Shown: positions 43,522 through 53,415 of the stretch, piece by piece
Layout: the number at the start of each line of letters is the position of its first letter
Position numbering within the stretch: position 1 is the first letter of the stretch
DNA from: Platanthera guangdongensis
Taxonomy: Eukaryota; Streptophyta; Magnoliopsida; Asparagales; Orchidaceae
Direction of reading: 5' to 3'
DNA length: 64,000 bases
NCBI GenBank assembly: GCA_039583875.1
Contig: CM077167.1
Coordinates: 154,335,010-154,399,009, forward strand
Made by a program: the position numbers and the translations under genes
The notes under the pieces: model-generated
What the model was told of the DNA's origin: nothing
Seen by the model: the letters and a program-made list of their open reading frames with translations, nothing else
Database searches by the model: none

Positions 43522-44600
43522 ATGTCATCAAAATGGAGGGATATCAAGAAGAAGGAGAAGGAGGTTGTCAGAGAGAAAGCAGTGAAATGTTCGAGTGAGG
43601 CAGTTGAATACTAGTTTCAATCGTTGAAAACACTCCCTTTCATCTTTGAAAGAGGTTTCAAAATGGAAAAGTCGGTGTGGAGTGTCACTTATGCTGAGAG
43701 GATTCAGATGCTCCAGTGGGAGTTGTTCTGCCACCAAAGGACTGAGGCTATTCTTCCCATGGTTTATGAATTTTATGCAAATGCTAAAGCATAGAGGGAG
43801 AGATAGTGAATGTCAGAGGAAAGGAGGTTAATTTGTTTGCAGAGAGGATTAGTGACAAGTTCAATTTGGAGGATCAAGGCTATGACGATTATGCGAAAAT
43901 TCTCACTAAGATATCTCTTAAGGAATAACGGACGTTGTGTGTTGCATACCGACACCGGAGTGGGCGAGTAAAACACAAAAATTAAAGACATCATGTCTAA
44001 CTATGGACGCTAAGGTGTGGCTTCTATTCATTAATACTAGTATTATGCCCACCCGGCACCCGAAAACTATTATATTGGACAAGGTAGCTTTGATCTACGT
44101 TATTATAAAGGGACTATAGTTTGATCTAGGGAAGTTTATTACATTGTAACTTCGACAAAAAATTATAGAGGAGAAGCCTCTGCAGCTTTGGTTTCCAACC
44201 CTCATAACTGAGTTGTGTCTTAGTGCTAGTGTGGAAAAGGATGAGGAGGACATGGTTACACCTGTAAAGAACTATATTATTGAAACGTTGTCGAATTCAA
44301 TGTCAAGGTTGCTATGAGAGCCCAGGGGGGGGAGTAGTTGGAGGCCAAGAGGTGATGCTCAAACCTCACGGACACCAGCAACGAACCCTATATGTATTGA
44401 TATTTCAGCGGCCGATCATAGCACAGAACCCGATCTTTTGATGGAGCATATTGAGTACATCAAAGCCTATCATTGGTGTATGAAAAAGTTCAAGCTCAAC
44501 GTACTAAGATACTAGTAGAAATACAGGGAATTTAAGCATGGAATACTATGTATGAAAAAGTTCAAGCACAAATATTCTAGTGGAGATCAAAATAGAATAC
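43522..44600 (+). pseudogene. Athila1 env-like ORF (broken)
   Basis: The ATG at 43522 begins MSSKWRDIKKKEKEVV. The domain holds PFIFERGFKMEK, YAERIQMLQWELF, VYEFYANAK and VRGKEVNLFAERISD, the pattern of the putative plant transposon protein domain in Athila extra ORFs. Stops occur at about 43612, 43793 and 43926 and later, with frameshifts after 43930. The copy at 45754-47003 on the opposite strand is better preserved. Similarity continues to about 44500 (LMEHIEYIKAY) and then fades. The function is unknown; the name env-like is historical. Confidence 0.75.
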
Positions 44601-44922
44601 TACCTAAGCTCATATTTAGGTTTACATCATTGACTTAGTTATGGATAACCCCTCCCATTATTTGTAGAGGTCAATATCGAAATATTGCCTTGGAAGTAAA
44701 CAAAAATTTTGTGCATAAAACAAAAATGCTTAAGTGAGCTCTATCAAAAAAATCTTACTAATTTCAAATTCACTAATTGAACTCTTTGGATTGTTCAGCC
44801 ATACCAATTAATTATCGTTGAATATATCTAGAACAGCCTATTGATTAATTGAAACAAGAATTAAGATTATTCAAATCGTGGTTTAATGAATTATTCTTCA
44901 TCCAAATGGTAGGGATATAACA
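44600..44922 (-). repeat. Athila2 3' LTR fragment
   Basis: AT-rich sequence directly after a polypurine tract on the minus strand, beginning TGTTATATCCCT. Its far end merges with the end of the Athila1 env-like copy and cannot be fixed. Confidence 0.45.
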
Positions 44923-44942
44923 CCCCCACCTCCACACTTAAA
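44923..44942 (-). other. Athila2 polypurine tract
   Basis: The minus strand reads TTAAGTGTGGAGGTGGGGG immediately before the TGTTATATCCC LTR start. Athila elements typically have such a G-rich AAGTGTGGGGG tract here. Confidence 0.7.
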
Positions 44943-45753
44943 TCCATTACTAGTCCCTAGCAAAAAATATCTTTTTACCATGAAGATATTCTAAAATGGT
45001 TTTCCTAATAAGCATAATAGCATACAGAAGAAAAGAATTGAAATGTAAATAACTTCCCTGAAATTGTTTTGCCCACAACTATGTCCAAGTGTTCTTAGGA
45101 TGACCTTGGTTTTGTAGTGTTTCATTCATCTTCTCTTACTGAGATTCATCATTAAAAACTAGTGCAAAACTTGTAAACAAATAACTCTACACAATTTTCC
45201 AAATTAAGCTGCTCGATAGGTAAGTCAAATGAAAGTGTAGTGTCAGCATCATGCGATATAGTGGTACATGAGTGTTTTAATCATTTCAGCAAATAACCAA
45301 AATAAACAAGAGACAGTGAAGTACATATTGTATATCATAATACTTTTTTTTTTTGGAATGCATGGCTGTCATCAAATATCATCACTCAAAACAGAAACTT
45401 AACATGATCAGTGTCAAAACTTTGCCATGACTTAATTATTTTCATTTTAAAATCTGAAGTCCAATTAATAATATACATTAACCAATAGACAGTAAGTTTA
45501 GTACATCACAGATAGAATCCATTGTACATCCAAAGTGCATCACAGTTAACATCCTAAAAATATTATCAAAATACCAATTGTAATGTTCTGGAATGTAGCC
45601 TCAAAGGTTTCACGCCATAAAATATAAATTAACCAAAATATAGTACATACCAATAACACAGCCAAATGTAGTGTAGAATAAAATATAGAGAATATAAACT
45701 ACAGCAAAATGTAGTCAGAACTATGCAAAAGTAAAGGTGGATAGGGGGTAATC
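44943..45753 (-). other. Athila2 3' spacer, no gene
   Basis: AT-rich sequence between the env-like stop and the polypurine tract. No reading frame or repeat is recognised, apart from a T10 run near 45347. Confidence 0.6.
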
Positions 45754-47003
45754 CTACTCCTCCTTCTCGTCTTCCTCATCCTCGTTATCTTCTTTATCCT
45801 CGTCATCTTCTACATCCTCATCATCTTCTACATCCTCGTCATCTTCTACATCCTCATCATCTTATGCAGCCTTCGCTGGATCAACTCTAGTCCGGTCTGA
45901 TGTCAGAAGGTAGTCGACATCATCAAATTGTCCCAACATCCTAAAATTCGGCTCCGACATCAGAATCTTCACTTTTTCCATGATCTTTTGCATGTTGGCA
46001 TGAATATCTTCAAACTTCTCTTTTTCATATAGATGCTGACACCGCTGATATGCTTTGATGTACTCAATATGCTCCATCAAAAGATCGGGGTTTGTGTCAT
46101 GATCGGCCCTGGAATATCAATACGTATAGGGTTCGTTGTTGGTGTCCGTGAGGTCTGAGCATCACCTCTTGGCCTCCAACTACTCCCCCTCTCCTGGGCT
46201 CCCGTAGTAACCTTGACATTTACTTCAACAACCGTTTTAGTAATATGGCACTTCACAGGTGTAACCATGTCCTCCTCATCCTTTTCCACACCAGCACTAA
46301 GACATTACTCAGTTATGAGGGTTGGAAACCAAAGCTGCTGAGGCTTCTTCTCTTTAGTTTTCTTCCAAAGTTAAAAGGTAATAATCTTCCCTAAATCAAA
46401 CTGCAGTCCCTTTATAATAACGTAGATTAAAGCTACCTTGTCCAATGCAATAGTGTTCGGGTGTCAGGTGGGCATAATACTAGCATTAATGAATATAAGC
46501 CACACCTTAGCCTCCCTAGTTAGACATGATGTCTTTAGTACTTTTTGTGTTTTACTCGCCCATTACGGTGTCGGTGTGCAACAAACAACGCCTGTTATTT
46601 CCTTAAGAGATATCTTAGTGAGAATTTTCGCATAGTTTTCATAGCCTTGATCCACCAAATTGAACATATCACTAATCCTCTCTACAAAAAATTTAACCTC
46701 ATTTCCTCTGACAGTCACTACCCCTCCCTCTATGCTTTTAGCATTTGCATAAAATTCATAAACCTTGGGAAGAATAGCCTCAGTCCTCGGGTGGCAAAAT
46801 GCCTCCCACTGGAGCATCTGAATCCTCTCAGCATAAGTGACAATCCACGCCCTCTTTTCCATTTTGAAACCTCTTTCAAAGATGAAAGGAAGCATTTTCA
46901 ACGATTGAAACTAGTATCCAGTTGCCTCAATCGAAAATTTTACTGCTTTCTCTCTGACAACCTCCTTCCTCTACTTCTTGATATCCCTCCGTTTTGACGA
47001 CAT
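45754..47003 (-). pseudogene. Athila2 env-like ORF (nearly intact frame)
   Basis: The ATG at 47003 begins MSSKRRDIKK. Early stops lie near 46970 and 46915, after which the domain is open: PFIFERGFKMEKRAWIV, MLQWEAFCHPRTEAILP, VYEFYANAKSIEGG, VRGNEVKFFVERISDMFNL. Further stops lie at about 46560, 46430, 46360 and 46310. A frameshift in a T-run near 46080 leads to HIEYIKAYQRCQHLYEKEKFE, a likely helical segment. The gene ends in an Asp/Glu-only tail of about 35 residues, built from an 18-bp repeat encoding DDEDVE, and stops at 45754. The tail is preceded by one TAA at 45862. Confidence 0.7.
45757..45861 (-). repeat. 18-bp repeat encoding an acidic tail
   Basis: GATGATGAGGATGTAGAA and close variants repeat about five times, giving (DDEDVE)n. 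This is microsatellite-like sequence kept in the reading frame. Confidence 0.85.
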
Positions 47004-47281
47004 AATCTAAGTAAAGATACACAAAAAACAAGAAAAACTCGACTGAAAATTTGTTTATACTTAGATATTTTCATTGAAGCAGTTTCGAAAATCATACCTC
47101 AAAAAATTTCAAATCTTAGACTGCAGAATATCTCATTGTCCTTGTTTAACACGACTCATCAGCGCTCCCAGAAATCCAATCACGTGATTGGTGTAGCCGT
47201 CTCAAAACAGTTCTCCAGTTGCCTCCCCCTTCATCTTTTGACCTAGCCAGAAAATCGGGAAGACATAATTTTGGGTCTGAT

Positions 47282-48512
47282 TGTTGGATCTTACGGCACC
47301 TTGAGAGGGGGGTGAATAAGGGTTGACAATAGTTTTTTTCTTAATCCTAATTTACTAGGTGAAATAATTAAAGAACTCAAAGCTAATTTTTCATAGACAA
47401 ACTAAACACTTAGAAACAAATAAGAACAGAAATGATAATCTTTTATTTCATAAGTGATAAAATAGAATACAATATATCTCTATGAAGCCAGAGATTCAGA
47501 CTATGAAAAATATAGTCTACTTTTGATTTCGTTGGTCCTTCTACAAGAACCGGCAGGCTAAAGCGTATCTCTCCCTAAATCTTGCTACTAAACTCCCTCT
47601 TGATCTAACAACGATCTAGATGCTGCACACAAGGCAACGATTTCTCCCAAAGCCGTACAAGGACTTGGATGTCACTCACAAGGCGGTGATTTTCTCCTAA
47701 GCCACATAAGGACCTAGACGCCACACACAAGGCGGTGATTTCCTCCTAAGCCACACACGGACCTAGATGTCAGACACAAGGCAGCGATTTTCTCCTAACG
47801 ATTATAATGAAAATAATGATAAAATATAATCTTTAGAATTAAAAACTCCCTCTAAATGTAGCGCTGAATATGACGACGAATCCTTTCCAAGATTACTTCA
47901 GATGTCATGTACATGTCGTCGCTTCGTCGCCCTTGAACCGTCTTGGAAGGTTGGAGTCTTTCTAGATATTGGAGCTCTCTGTACTAGTTGCACGGGAAGG
48001 AACACTCCAAATTCTGTAATCCTTAATCTCCATGGAAAAATGAATTACTTTTATATATTATCGATATCATCGGCGACACTAGCTGTTTCCAATCAATAAT
48101 ATCCTATCTGGTTGCCACGTGTCCCATGATTCTGAGGCTTCCGCGGGACGATTCGATCATGTAGCTATCGTCGGGCGAAAGTGGCTATCGCCTGACGATA
48201 TCTCCTTTTCACTTTTGCAGTCTGAACCATTTCCAGAGTATAGATGACTTTGATCTCATTACGGAATAGGGTGGCACGTTTCGTAACTCCTCCCAAATTT
48301 AAAGTTATGCTTGTTTAAAGTTTAGCACACAAAACTCATCATTTTGTTTTTTTCTAAAGTGTACCCACCCTTGGATCATGCCCATGACTGAGGACTTGTC
48401 TCCTTATTCAACATGTACAACCTGCACATTATAAATACACAAAAAAGTAGATCAAATACATCACGGTATTCATTATTCTCAAACCAAGAGATGCGGAATG
48501 CATGCTCCAACA
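47282..48512 (-). repeat. S4 3' LTR
   Basis: 1231 bp, TGTTGGATCTTACGG to CATGCTCCAACA on the plus strand. It contains a 49-bp tandem repeat and an inverted repeat near 48160-48206 (ATCGTCGGGCGA with TCGCCTGACGAT). Confidence 0.8.
47610..47803. repeat. 49-bp tandem repeat, four copies
   Basis: The unit with core ACACAAGGCGGTGATTTTCT recurs at 49-base spacing (AAGGC at 47631, 47680, 47729 and 47778) within the S4 LTR. Confidence 0.85.
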
Positions 48513-49198
48513 ATCTCCCCCTTTTGATGATAACAAATACCTATATGAGAAATTCGTGAGTTTAAGACCATTTATGTTTATAGGTTAGTGTGGTAAAATA
48601 TATGCATGAATAATAAGTTTATGACATGGTAGCTTTAAAGCAAAGCATACTCTTCTTATATGAAGGCTCCCCCTACATAACTGTTCATATATATTTCGCT
48701 CCCCCTAAATATCGGTTCCACTAGATTTCTCAGTTTATTCTCCCCCTTTTGTTATTAGCAAAAGTGGGTAGGGATGAAAATATACCTTTTAAGATTGATA
48801 GGGATAACTTACTGGAAGATTAATCATGATCGAGTAATAAGATAATATATGCACTTCTTATATGATTACTCCACCTACATAGATATTTCCTATGAAATTT
48901 TCAATGCACTCTCTCTAAAATTTTAAGTTCATGCAAGTTATTCTCCCGCTTTTGATTGTATCAAAGGAGGGTAAAGATGATTGTATGCAACAAAACTTAG
49001 TTTGTTCTATGTAGAGAAGGAAAATATGATGCTATAAAAAGCTTGTAAAATACCACTTGTTAGAAATAAGCATGGTGAAGCATAAAGTAGTAAGTAACAT
49101 AAATGAAATGATAGAGTAAGCATTTTTTTCAAGATACCACTTATTGAAAAAAATCATGAATAAGTGCAAGTAATAATCACAACAGAAAGTATAATAAG
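48513..49198 (-). other. S4 polypurine tract and repeated polypurine-like motifs
   Basis: The minus strand AAAAGGGGGAGAT adjoins the LTR. Related blocks follow near 48669, 48701, 48742 (ACAAAAGGGGGAGAA) and 48932 (TCAAAAGCGGGAGAA), several preceded by an AT-rich segment that can pair with TTTTG. Multiple polypurine copies near the 3' LTR are a described Sirevirus feature. No ORF is present. Confidence 0.75.
49194..49198. other. Tat2 target-site duplication, left copy
   Basis: ATAAG precedes the Tat2 LTR and is repeated at 62013-62017. Confidence 0.95.
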
Positions 49199-49446
49199 TG
49201 TTGGAACCAGCTTTCTGATCCCTCCTAGAGTTCGAAACAGGATGCGGCCCACACGTACTCTCCCTGTGCTACCGCCCTGACGAGAGTTAGCGACCTGAAA
49301 ACAGACCGAGGGGATTCAGCTTGGAGGTCCCGCCTCTTACCCGGAAGAACTGAGAGTCTTCCCCTCCCTAGCCAGTGCTGAGCTAGGTGCCTATGAAGAA
49401 AATAGTGAGAAGGTTCAACCACCTTTTCTCAGGCACCTTATCGGTC

Positions 49447-49454
49447 TATTTATA
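49447..49454 (-). promoter_or_regulatory. TATA box of Tat2 3' LTR
   Basis: TATAAATA on the minus strand. The 5' LTR copy at 61577-61584 should drive the genomic RNA. Confidence 0.7.
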
Positions 49455-49727
49455 GGTTTCTGAATCTGTTCTGCAAATATCATTTCCAAACCATCTTGAA
49501 ATGACCAAAACACCCTGGACCGGGTCTGCTAATAGCCCAACTCCGCTGTTCTGGAGAGCTATTCGCAGGCCCCCAGGGTTAAAATGTAAAACTATCTGGG
49601 GCCCAAAGGTAAAATCCCCCTTATAGTTAAAAAGATGAAAACTGTCTTCCTTCCTGCGGCGAGTGGGGAGGGACCCGCCAATATCTTTAGAGGATCTCGC
49701 CTGTGGGCTACTCGCTCGCGCCCGAAG

Positions 49728-49800
49728 GTCTCGTCTAGCGAGATCTCGCCTAGCGAGACCTTGCCTAGCGAGATCTCGCCTAGCTTAACGAGATCTCTCC
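49728..49800. repeat. GCGAGATCTCGC palindrome cluster, Tat2 3' LTR
   Basis: CTAGCGAGATCTCGC and variants are repeated four times in 73 bases. Each core is a 12-bp perfect palindrome, or a close one. Confidence 0.85.
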
Positions 49801-49882
49801 CGATAACCGGTCTCGCCTTATCTTGCGAGCTGTCCCTTCTTCCCTTGCTTTGTTGGCCTACTCGCGAGCACAAGGTTGTACA

Positions 49883-49905
49883 CAATCCCCGCTCTTTGCG
49901 AGGTT
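49883..49905 (-). other. Tat2 polypurine tract
   Basis: On the minus strand AAAGAGCGGGGATTG directly precedes the 3' LTR. Confidence 0.6.
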
Positions 49906-49998
49906 GCCCTAACCTCGGAAAGACACGTCCAACCGCGGCTCGCGATGCTGAGATTCCTCCAAGAGAATCTTGGGTGGGCCCCCCCCCCCCATACGGCT

Positions 49999-50006
49999 TA
50001 TAAATA
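49999..50006 (+). promoter_or_regulatory. TATA box of antisense gene 1
   Basis: TATAAATA lies 55 bases before the ATG at 50054, just inside the element from the 3' LTR. The LTR palindrome cluster lies about 200-270 bases upstream. Confidence 0.65.
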
Positions 50007-50053
50007 TGAGGAGAAAGCCTTCATTCGGAACCCTTTTGTCATCTTCTTTCGGA

Positions 50054-50993
50054 ATGTCTCATAGTCAGAGTTTCCGCGAGCGCCTTGCGATTGTGCGAAG
50101 GCGAAACAAAGCCCATACGGATGCCCTTTTTCCAGATCTGGGGCGTACTCCCCCCGCAGCCTCTCCGCCCTCTCGCATAAAGAAGGCGAAAGCGGTCTGC
50201 GCCCCTCTCTCGGCGGGCGCAACTTCTTCTGCCGACCCGACAGACAATCCCTTCTCTTCTTTAGGAGGGACGCAGGTGAACACCTTATCTTTCCCTTTTC
50301 TGGTTTTGCCTGTCTGACTATGCTTTCTCAGGGAAGTCTTGCTGATTCACCGGTGTCTGCCCATCCCCCGGCTAATGTAAGTCGAGTTCCTCAGCGCGCA
50401 GACGTTCCCAAGGTGGCCTCTCCTCCTCCCTTGCGGGGAGAAAACCTCTCGCGAGTTGTGGGGAACCCTCGAATCCCAAGTAAGATCTCTTCCATTCTCG
50501 CCTCGCGGTCGCTCCGCCCTCTTTTATCTAGCTTGCGCGGGCTCACTTGGCTTGTGGTCTTTTGCTTACTTTCGCAGGCATCCACTTTGATTCTGATACT
50601 GAGGAAGCTCCCGCGTCGCCCCCCCTCTCGCCTCTTCCTCATCCAAGCGAGATCGAGGACTACCTAGGTGACCCCATGGACTCTTTGGAGTTGAAACGTA
50701 GGACTGCCCGAATGTTCCGCAAGTATACACATATAATCCGCAAGATGGAGCTCGAGAAGCAAGCCTCCGACCGGCGCATGGAGTGGATGGAATCAGATCA
50801 CCACCGCCTCTCCGCAATGGTGGAAGCGGACGGGGTGCTAGACGGGACCGACCCTCAGGCTATATTGAACGAGACGGATGAACATCTCCGTCTCGCGCGC
50901 CGCGGCGTGATCGCCGCTCGCGCCTTTCATCTTCCTGGCCGCCCGCCATGCGCGGGGGGTAAGGATGGCCGCTGGCAGTGGGTGAGGAACTAA
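50054..50993 (+). CDS. Tat2 antisense gene 1 (three exons)
   Basis: This gene is opposite to gag-pol. The predicted exons are 50054-50275, 50332-50479 and 50578-50993. All junctions are GT-AG (CAG/GTGAAC, CTCAG/GG; CAA/GTAAGA, CGCAG/GC) and together they keep one frame of 261 residues. The N-terminus (MSHSQSFRERLAIVRRRNK) is basic, the middle is Pro/Ser-rich and acidic (DSDTEEAP), and the last 140 residues are probably helical (LKRRTARMFRKYTHIIRKMELEKQ split around 50690-50760). I do not recognise the family. Introns could persist because the element's genomic RNA is the other strand. The first intron, 56 nt, is short for a plant. The unspliced frames would not join these segments. Confidence 0.65.
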
Positions 50994-51364
50994 ACTGTCC
51001 CCATCCCGTCTCGCCTTCTCTGGGTCTCATGTTTATTAATCTCGCTATTTTATTACCGACTTGTTGTAAAAGCTTATTAGGGCGGGTCGCCCTCTCCTGT
51101 GGAACGATTTTTGTTTTGACTCTTGGTCACGCACGGAGTCGCATCATGCCGTCTTTTCATTATTGTCATGATTAGATATCGTTTTATTATTATTTTATTA
51201 ATCTTGCAATGATGGCCTGCCTCGAAAGGATGTCTGCGGCGCACCCGCCTCTTGGGTTCTAGAGAGAGATAGATAAGAGAGAGAGAGAGGGGGGGAGGAA
51301 CGAGGCGCCGGGATGTCTTCTCCTTTCCCGCCGCCTAACTTTCCCGCCCTTTTCCCTTCCCCCT
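50994..51364 (+). other. spacer between antisense genes 1 and 2
   Basis: It holds the likely 3' end of antisense gene 1 and the upstream region of gene 2. It has a (GA)n/G-run at 51263-51296. No other gene is visible. Confidence 0.6.
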
Positions 51365-51372
51365 TATAAATA
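51365..51372 (+). promoter_or_regulatory. TATA box of antisense gene 2
   Basis: TATAAATA lies 137 bases before the ATG at 51502, followed by a C/T-rich initiator region. Confidence 0.7.
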
Positions 51373-51501
51373 CCTTCAACCGCCACCACTATCCCTCACT
51401 GTTCCAAGATGTTCCTCTGATCCCTGTTCCCGCGGCTTCTTCGTCATCTCGCGTCTCTCTCGGGGCATTCCACTCTTTCTTTCGTCGCTTTCTCGCCAAT
51501 C

Positions 51502-53415
51502 ATGGGAAAGAAGAAGACCGAAGAGGGCGAGGGGCGCAGTCGCTGCGGGAAGCGCTTCGTCGACCATGACTTCCCTCTCGGCAGACTGCCAGAGGAAGAC
51601 CACGCTCACTTCGCTCGCGAATACCTCTCCGATAGTTATCCGTCTCGCCCGCCCAAAGTGGGCGAATGCATCAACACCTTCTACCCCAACGAGTTGGCTT
51701 TCCTGGTCTCGCACTTTGAGGCGGGGCTGAGGCTTCCCCTCTGGCCGGAGGTTAAATTGGTGCTGAAGTACTTCGGGGTCGTCCCGGCCCAATTTAACCC
51801 CAATGCCATCTCCATGTTGATCGCCTTCGCATGCTACCTGCGGCGAGAGCGCATCGAGTTTAGCCTAACCGCCTTTCGCAAGTTGTTCGTCTACCACGCC
51901 AAGGACGACGGCATCTCTTACTTCACAGGCCAGGGCCTCAAAGTATGCGAGACGCCGAACAAAAACCACCATTGGTTGACGCGGTTCGTCTTCATACGCG
52001 GGGATCTGGGAGGCGTCCCTCTCGCCCCGGTATCTCCCGCCGAGTGTTATTATGAAACCCCCAAGGTGGGGGGTGCCGAGAAAGAGCTCTGCGATTTCTT
52101 TGTGGGGAAGAATTTTGAAGTCCAATTCCTGCGGCGCGACCTAGACTCGCTCCCCGCCGTTTTTCCGGGCGAAGGTAAGCCTCTATTCCCTTCTGTCCCT
52201 GTAAAAGTTTTTTTCCTCCCGCTAACTGTTACCTTATCTAGGAGAAAGGACCGTTCCCGTCCATCCCCCCTACCAGAGCAATCGAGCTCTCGCTTTAGCG
52301 AATATGGCGGCGGAGGCTGCGAAAGATACGCTGACCCCTGTCGCCAAGAAGAGGCCTGCGGGCGAGGGTGCCTCTCGCCTCAGCCCCAAGAAGAAGAAAA
52401 AGACTGTGTCCTTCGAGAAGGAAAAGCCGGCCAAGAGAAGAGAAGAGCTCGCGGGGTCTCTCTCCCCTATCACCCTATTGTCTCCCTCGCCTCCACGTCA
52501 GCCCGTCACGCCAACCCGCGAGACGGTTTCTGCAGAACCAGCCACCCACGGTCGTGCTCAGCCCCCTCAGCTTCCTCCTGGCGAAACTGGCTCGTCCAGC
52601 CGCCCGGCTCCTACCTCGCACCCTAACTACAATATGGAGCCCGCGACGGAGGATGATGCCGGCGAGCCGGTTCTAATATGGGAGCAGGATTCCAATCGAG
52701 TGTCGGTGTCCACCCTTCTCCCTTCCTGGAAGGAACAGGACCACCCCACCAGCCACGCCTTTTCCCTAGGTTTTGGGCTTTATGGCGGTCTTGGCTCCGA
52801 ACCTGCTGACAACGAGGCCTCGCGGGACCTCATTCTGAAAAGCGTCCACTCGCAGTTTCGCTCCCTGGAGCTCGCGCATCGCGTCTCGCGCCGTCTTGTC
52901 TTCAACAACAGGAAATGGAAAGAGGCGGAGACCGGTCTCGCCGCGGAGTGCGAGAAGTCTATTGACTTGGAGAAGCGGTTGAATGTCGCTGACAAACTCC
53001 TTGCACAGAGCCAGGGTGGCGTGGTAAGTTTCCTTATCTTTGCCTTGCCCGCCTCGCCCTTGCCCCTTATAGCCTCTTACTTTCACCCCTCCCGCAGGAT
53101 GCCGAGACGGCGAACAGGATGCGCTCGCGTATCGAGGAGCTGGAGGGGGAAAACAAGAAGCTGAAAGCCGAGAACCTTCGCCTTCAGAGCAGCGCGACGC
53201 CCCCCACGGATCAGTTTCCCGTTTCTTCCCGATATTCCGTGGATGAGGTGGAGGCCATCTGCCGGGACTCAAACATCAAGACAGCGGAGGTTGTCCTTAA
53301 GATGATGAAGGAGCTGGGAGTGGTGCGCGCTGATGCGGAGATGGTGACCGTCCGCGACCTAGTCCCGCGCTTGTTCGACGAGTCGGACGGCAGCACCTCC
53401 TCTGACAATGAGTAG
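51502..53415 (+). CDS. Tat2 antisense gene 2, Transposase_28-like (three exons)
   Basis: The predicted exons are 51502-52174, 52242-53023 and 53098-53415. GT-AG junctions (GAAG/GTAAGC, CTAG/GA; GTG/GTAAGT, GCAG/GA) give one open frame of 590 residues. The N-terminal 220 residues resemble the 'putative gypsy type transposon' domain (Transposase_28), with FYPNELAFLVSHFEAGLRLP, KLVLKYFGVVPAQFNPNA and FVYHAKDDGISYF. A lysine block (SPKKKKKTVSF) looks like a nuclear signal. A Pro/Ser-rich linker leads to a C-terminal coiled coil with leucine-zipper spacing (IEELEGENKKLKAENLRLQ). The stop at 53413 follows an acidic tail. Tat-lineage elements are known to carry antisense extra ORFs. The role is unknown; DNA binding or regulation is inferred from the signal plus zipper. 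Confidence 0.8.

Larger units (their letters stand above)
23264..44600 (+). mobile_element. Athila1: Athila-type Ty3/gypsy element, interrupted by S3
   Basis: It has a 5' LTR, an Asp-type primer site, gag, protease, RT, RNase H, integrase and an env-like ORF, all on the plus strand. S3 (26962-39266) splits the polyprotein between protease and RT. The 3' LTR is not found and the right end is uncertain (about 44500-44640). The integrase has no chromodomain. Many stops show it is old, although younger than S2, into which it is inserted. Confidence 0.85.
43246..47281. repeat. large inverted repeat, arms of about 1.25 kb
   Basis: The left arm at about 43246-44500 (plus) and the right arm at about 46030-47281 (minus) encode the same env-like region and its upstream leader, at roughly 85-90% by eye. 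The loop (44500-46030) holds an LTR fragment, a polypurine tract and the tail of the right-arm gene. Confidence 0.85.
44600..47281 (-). mobile_element. Athila2: fragment of an inverted Athila-like element
   Basis: On the minus strand it contains a leader, an env-like ORF, a spacer, a polypurine tract and the first 280-400 bases of a 3' LTR (start TGTTATATCCCT at 44922). It is cut at 47282 by S4. The rest of the element, including pol, is outside the window or deleted. Confidence 0.65.
47282..49198 (-). mobile_element. S4: Sirevirus 3' LTR and internal 3' end, interrupted by Tat2
   Basis: An LTR (47282-48512) is followed by a polypurine tract and repeated polypurine-like motifs. Its plus-strand start has the GAGAGGGGGGTGAATA stretch seen at S3 LTR ends. 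CTGAT (47277-47281) is the presumed left target duplication. Its partner must lie beyond 64000. Tat2 is inserted at 49199 and S4 sequence should resume at 62013. Confidence 0.75.
49199..49882 (-). repeat. Tat2 3' LTR
   Basis: TGTTGGAACCAG to GGTTGTACA on the plus strand, identical in length to 61329-62012. It holds a minus-strand TATA box (49447-49454) and a GCGAGATCTCGC palindrome cluster (49728-49800). Confidence 0.97.

Noticed and set aside
47902..48099. 65-residue plus-strand ORF
   Set aside because: It lies in the S4 LTR and has no domain.
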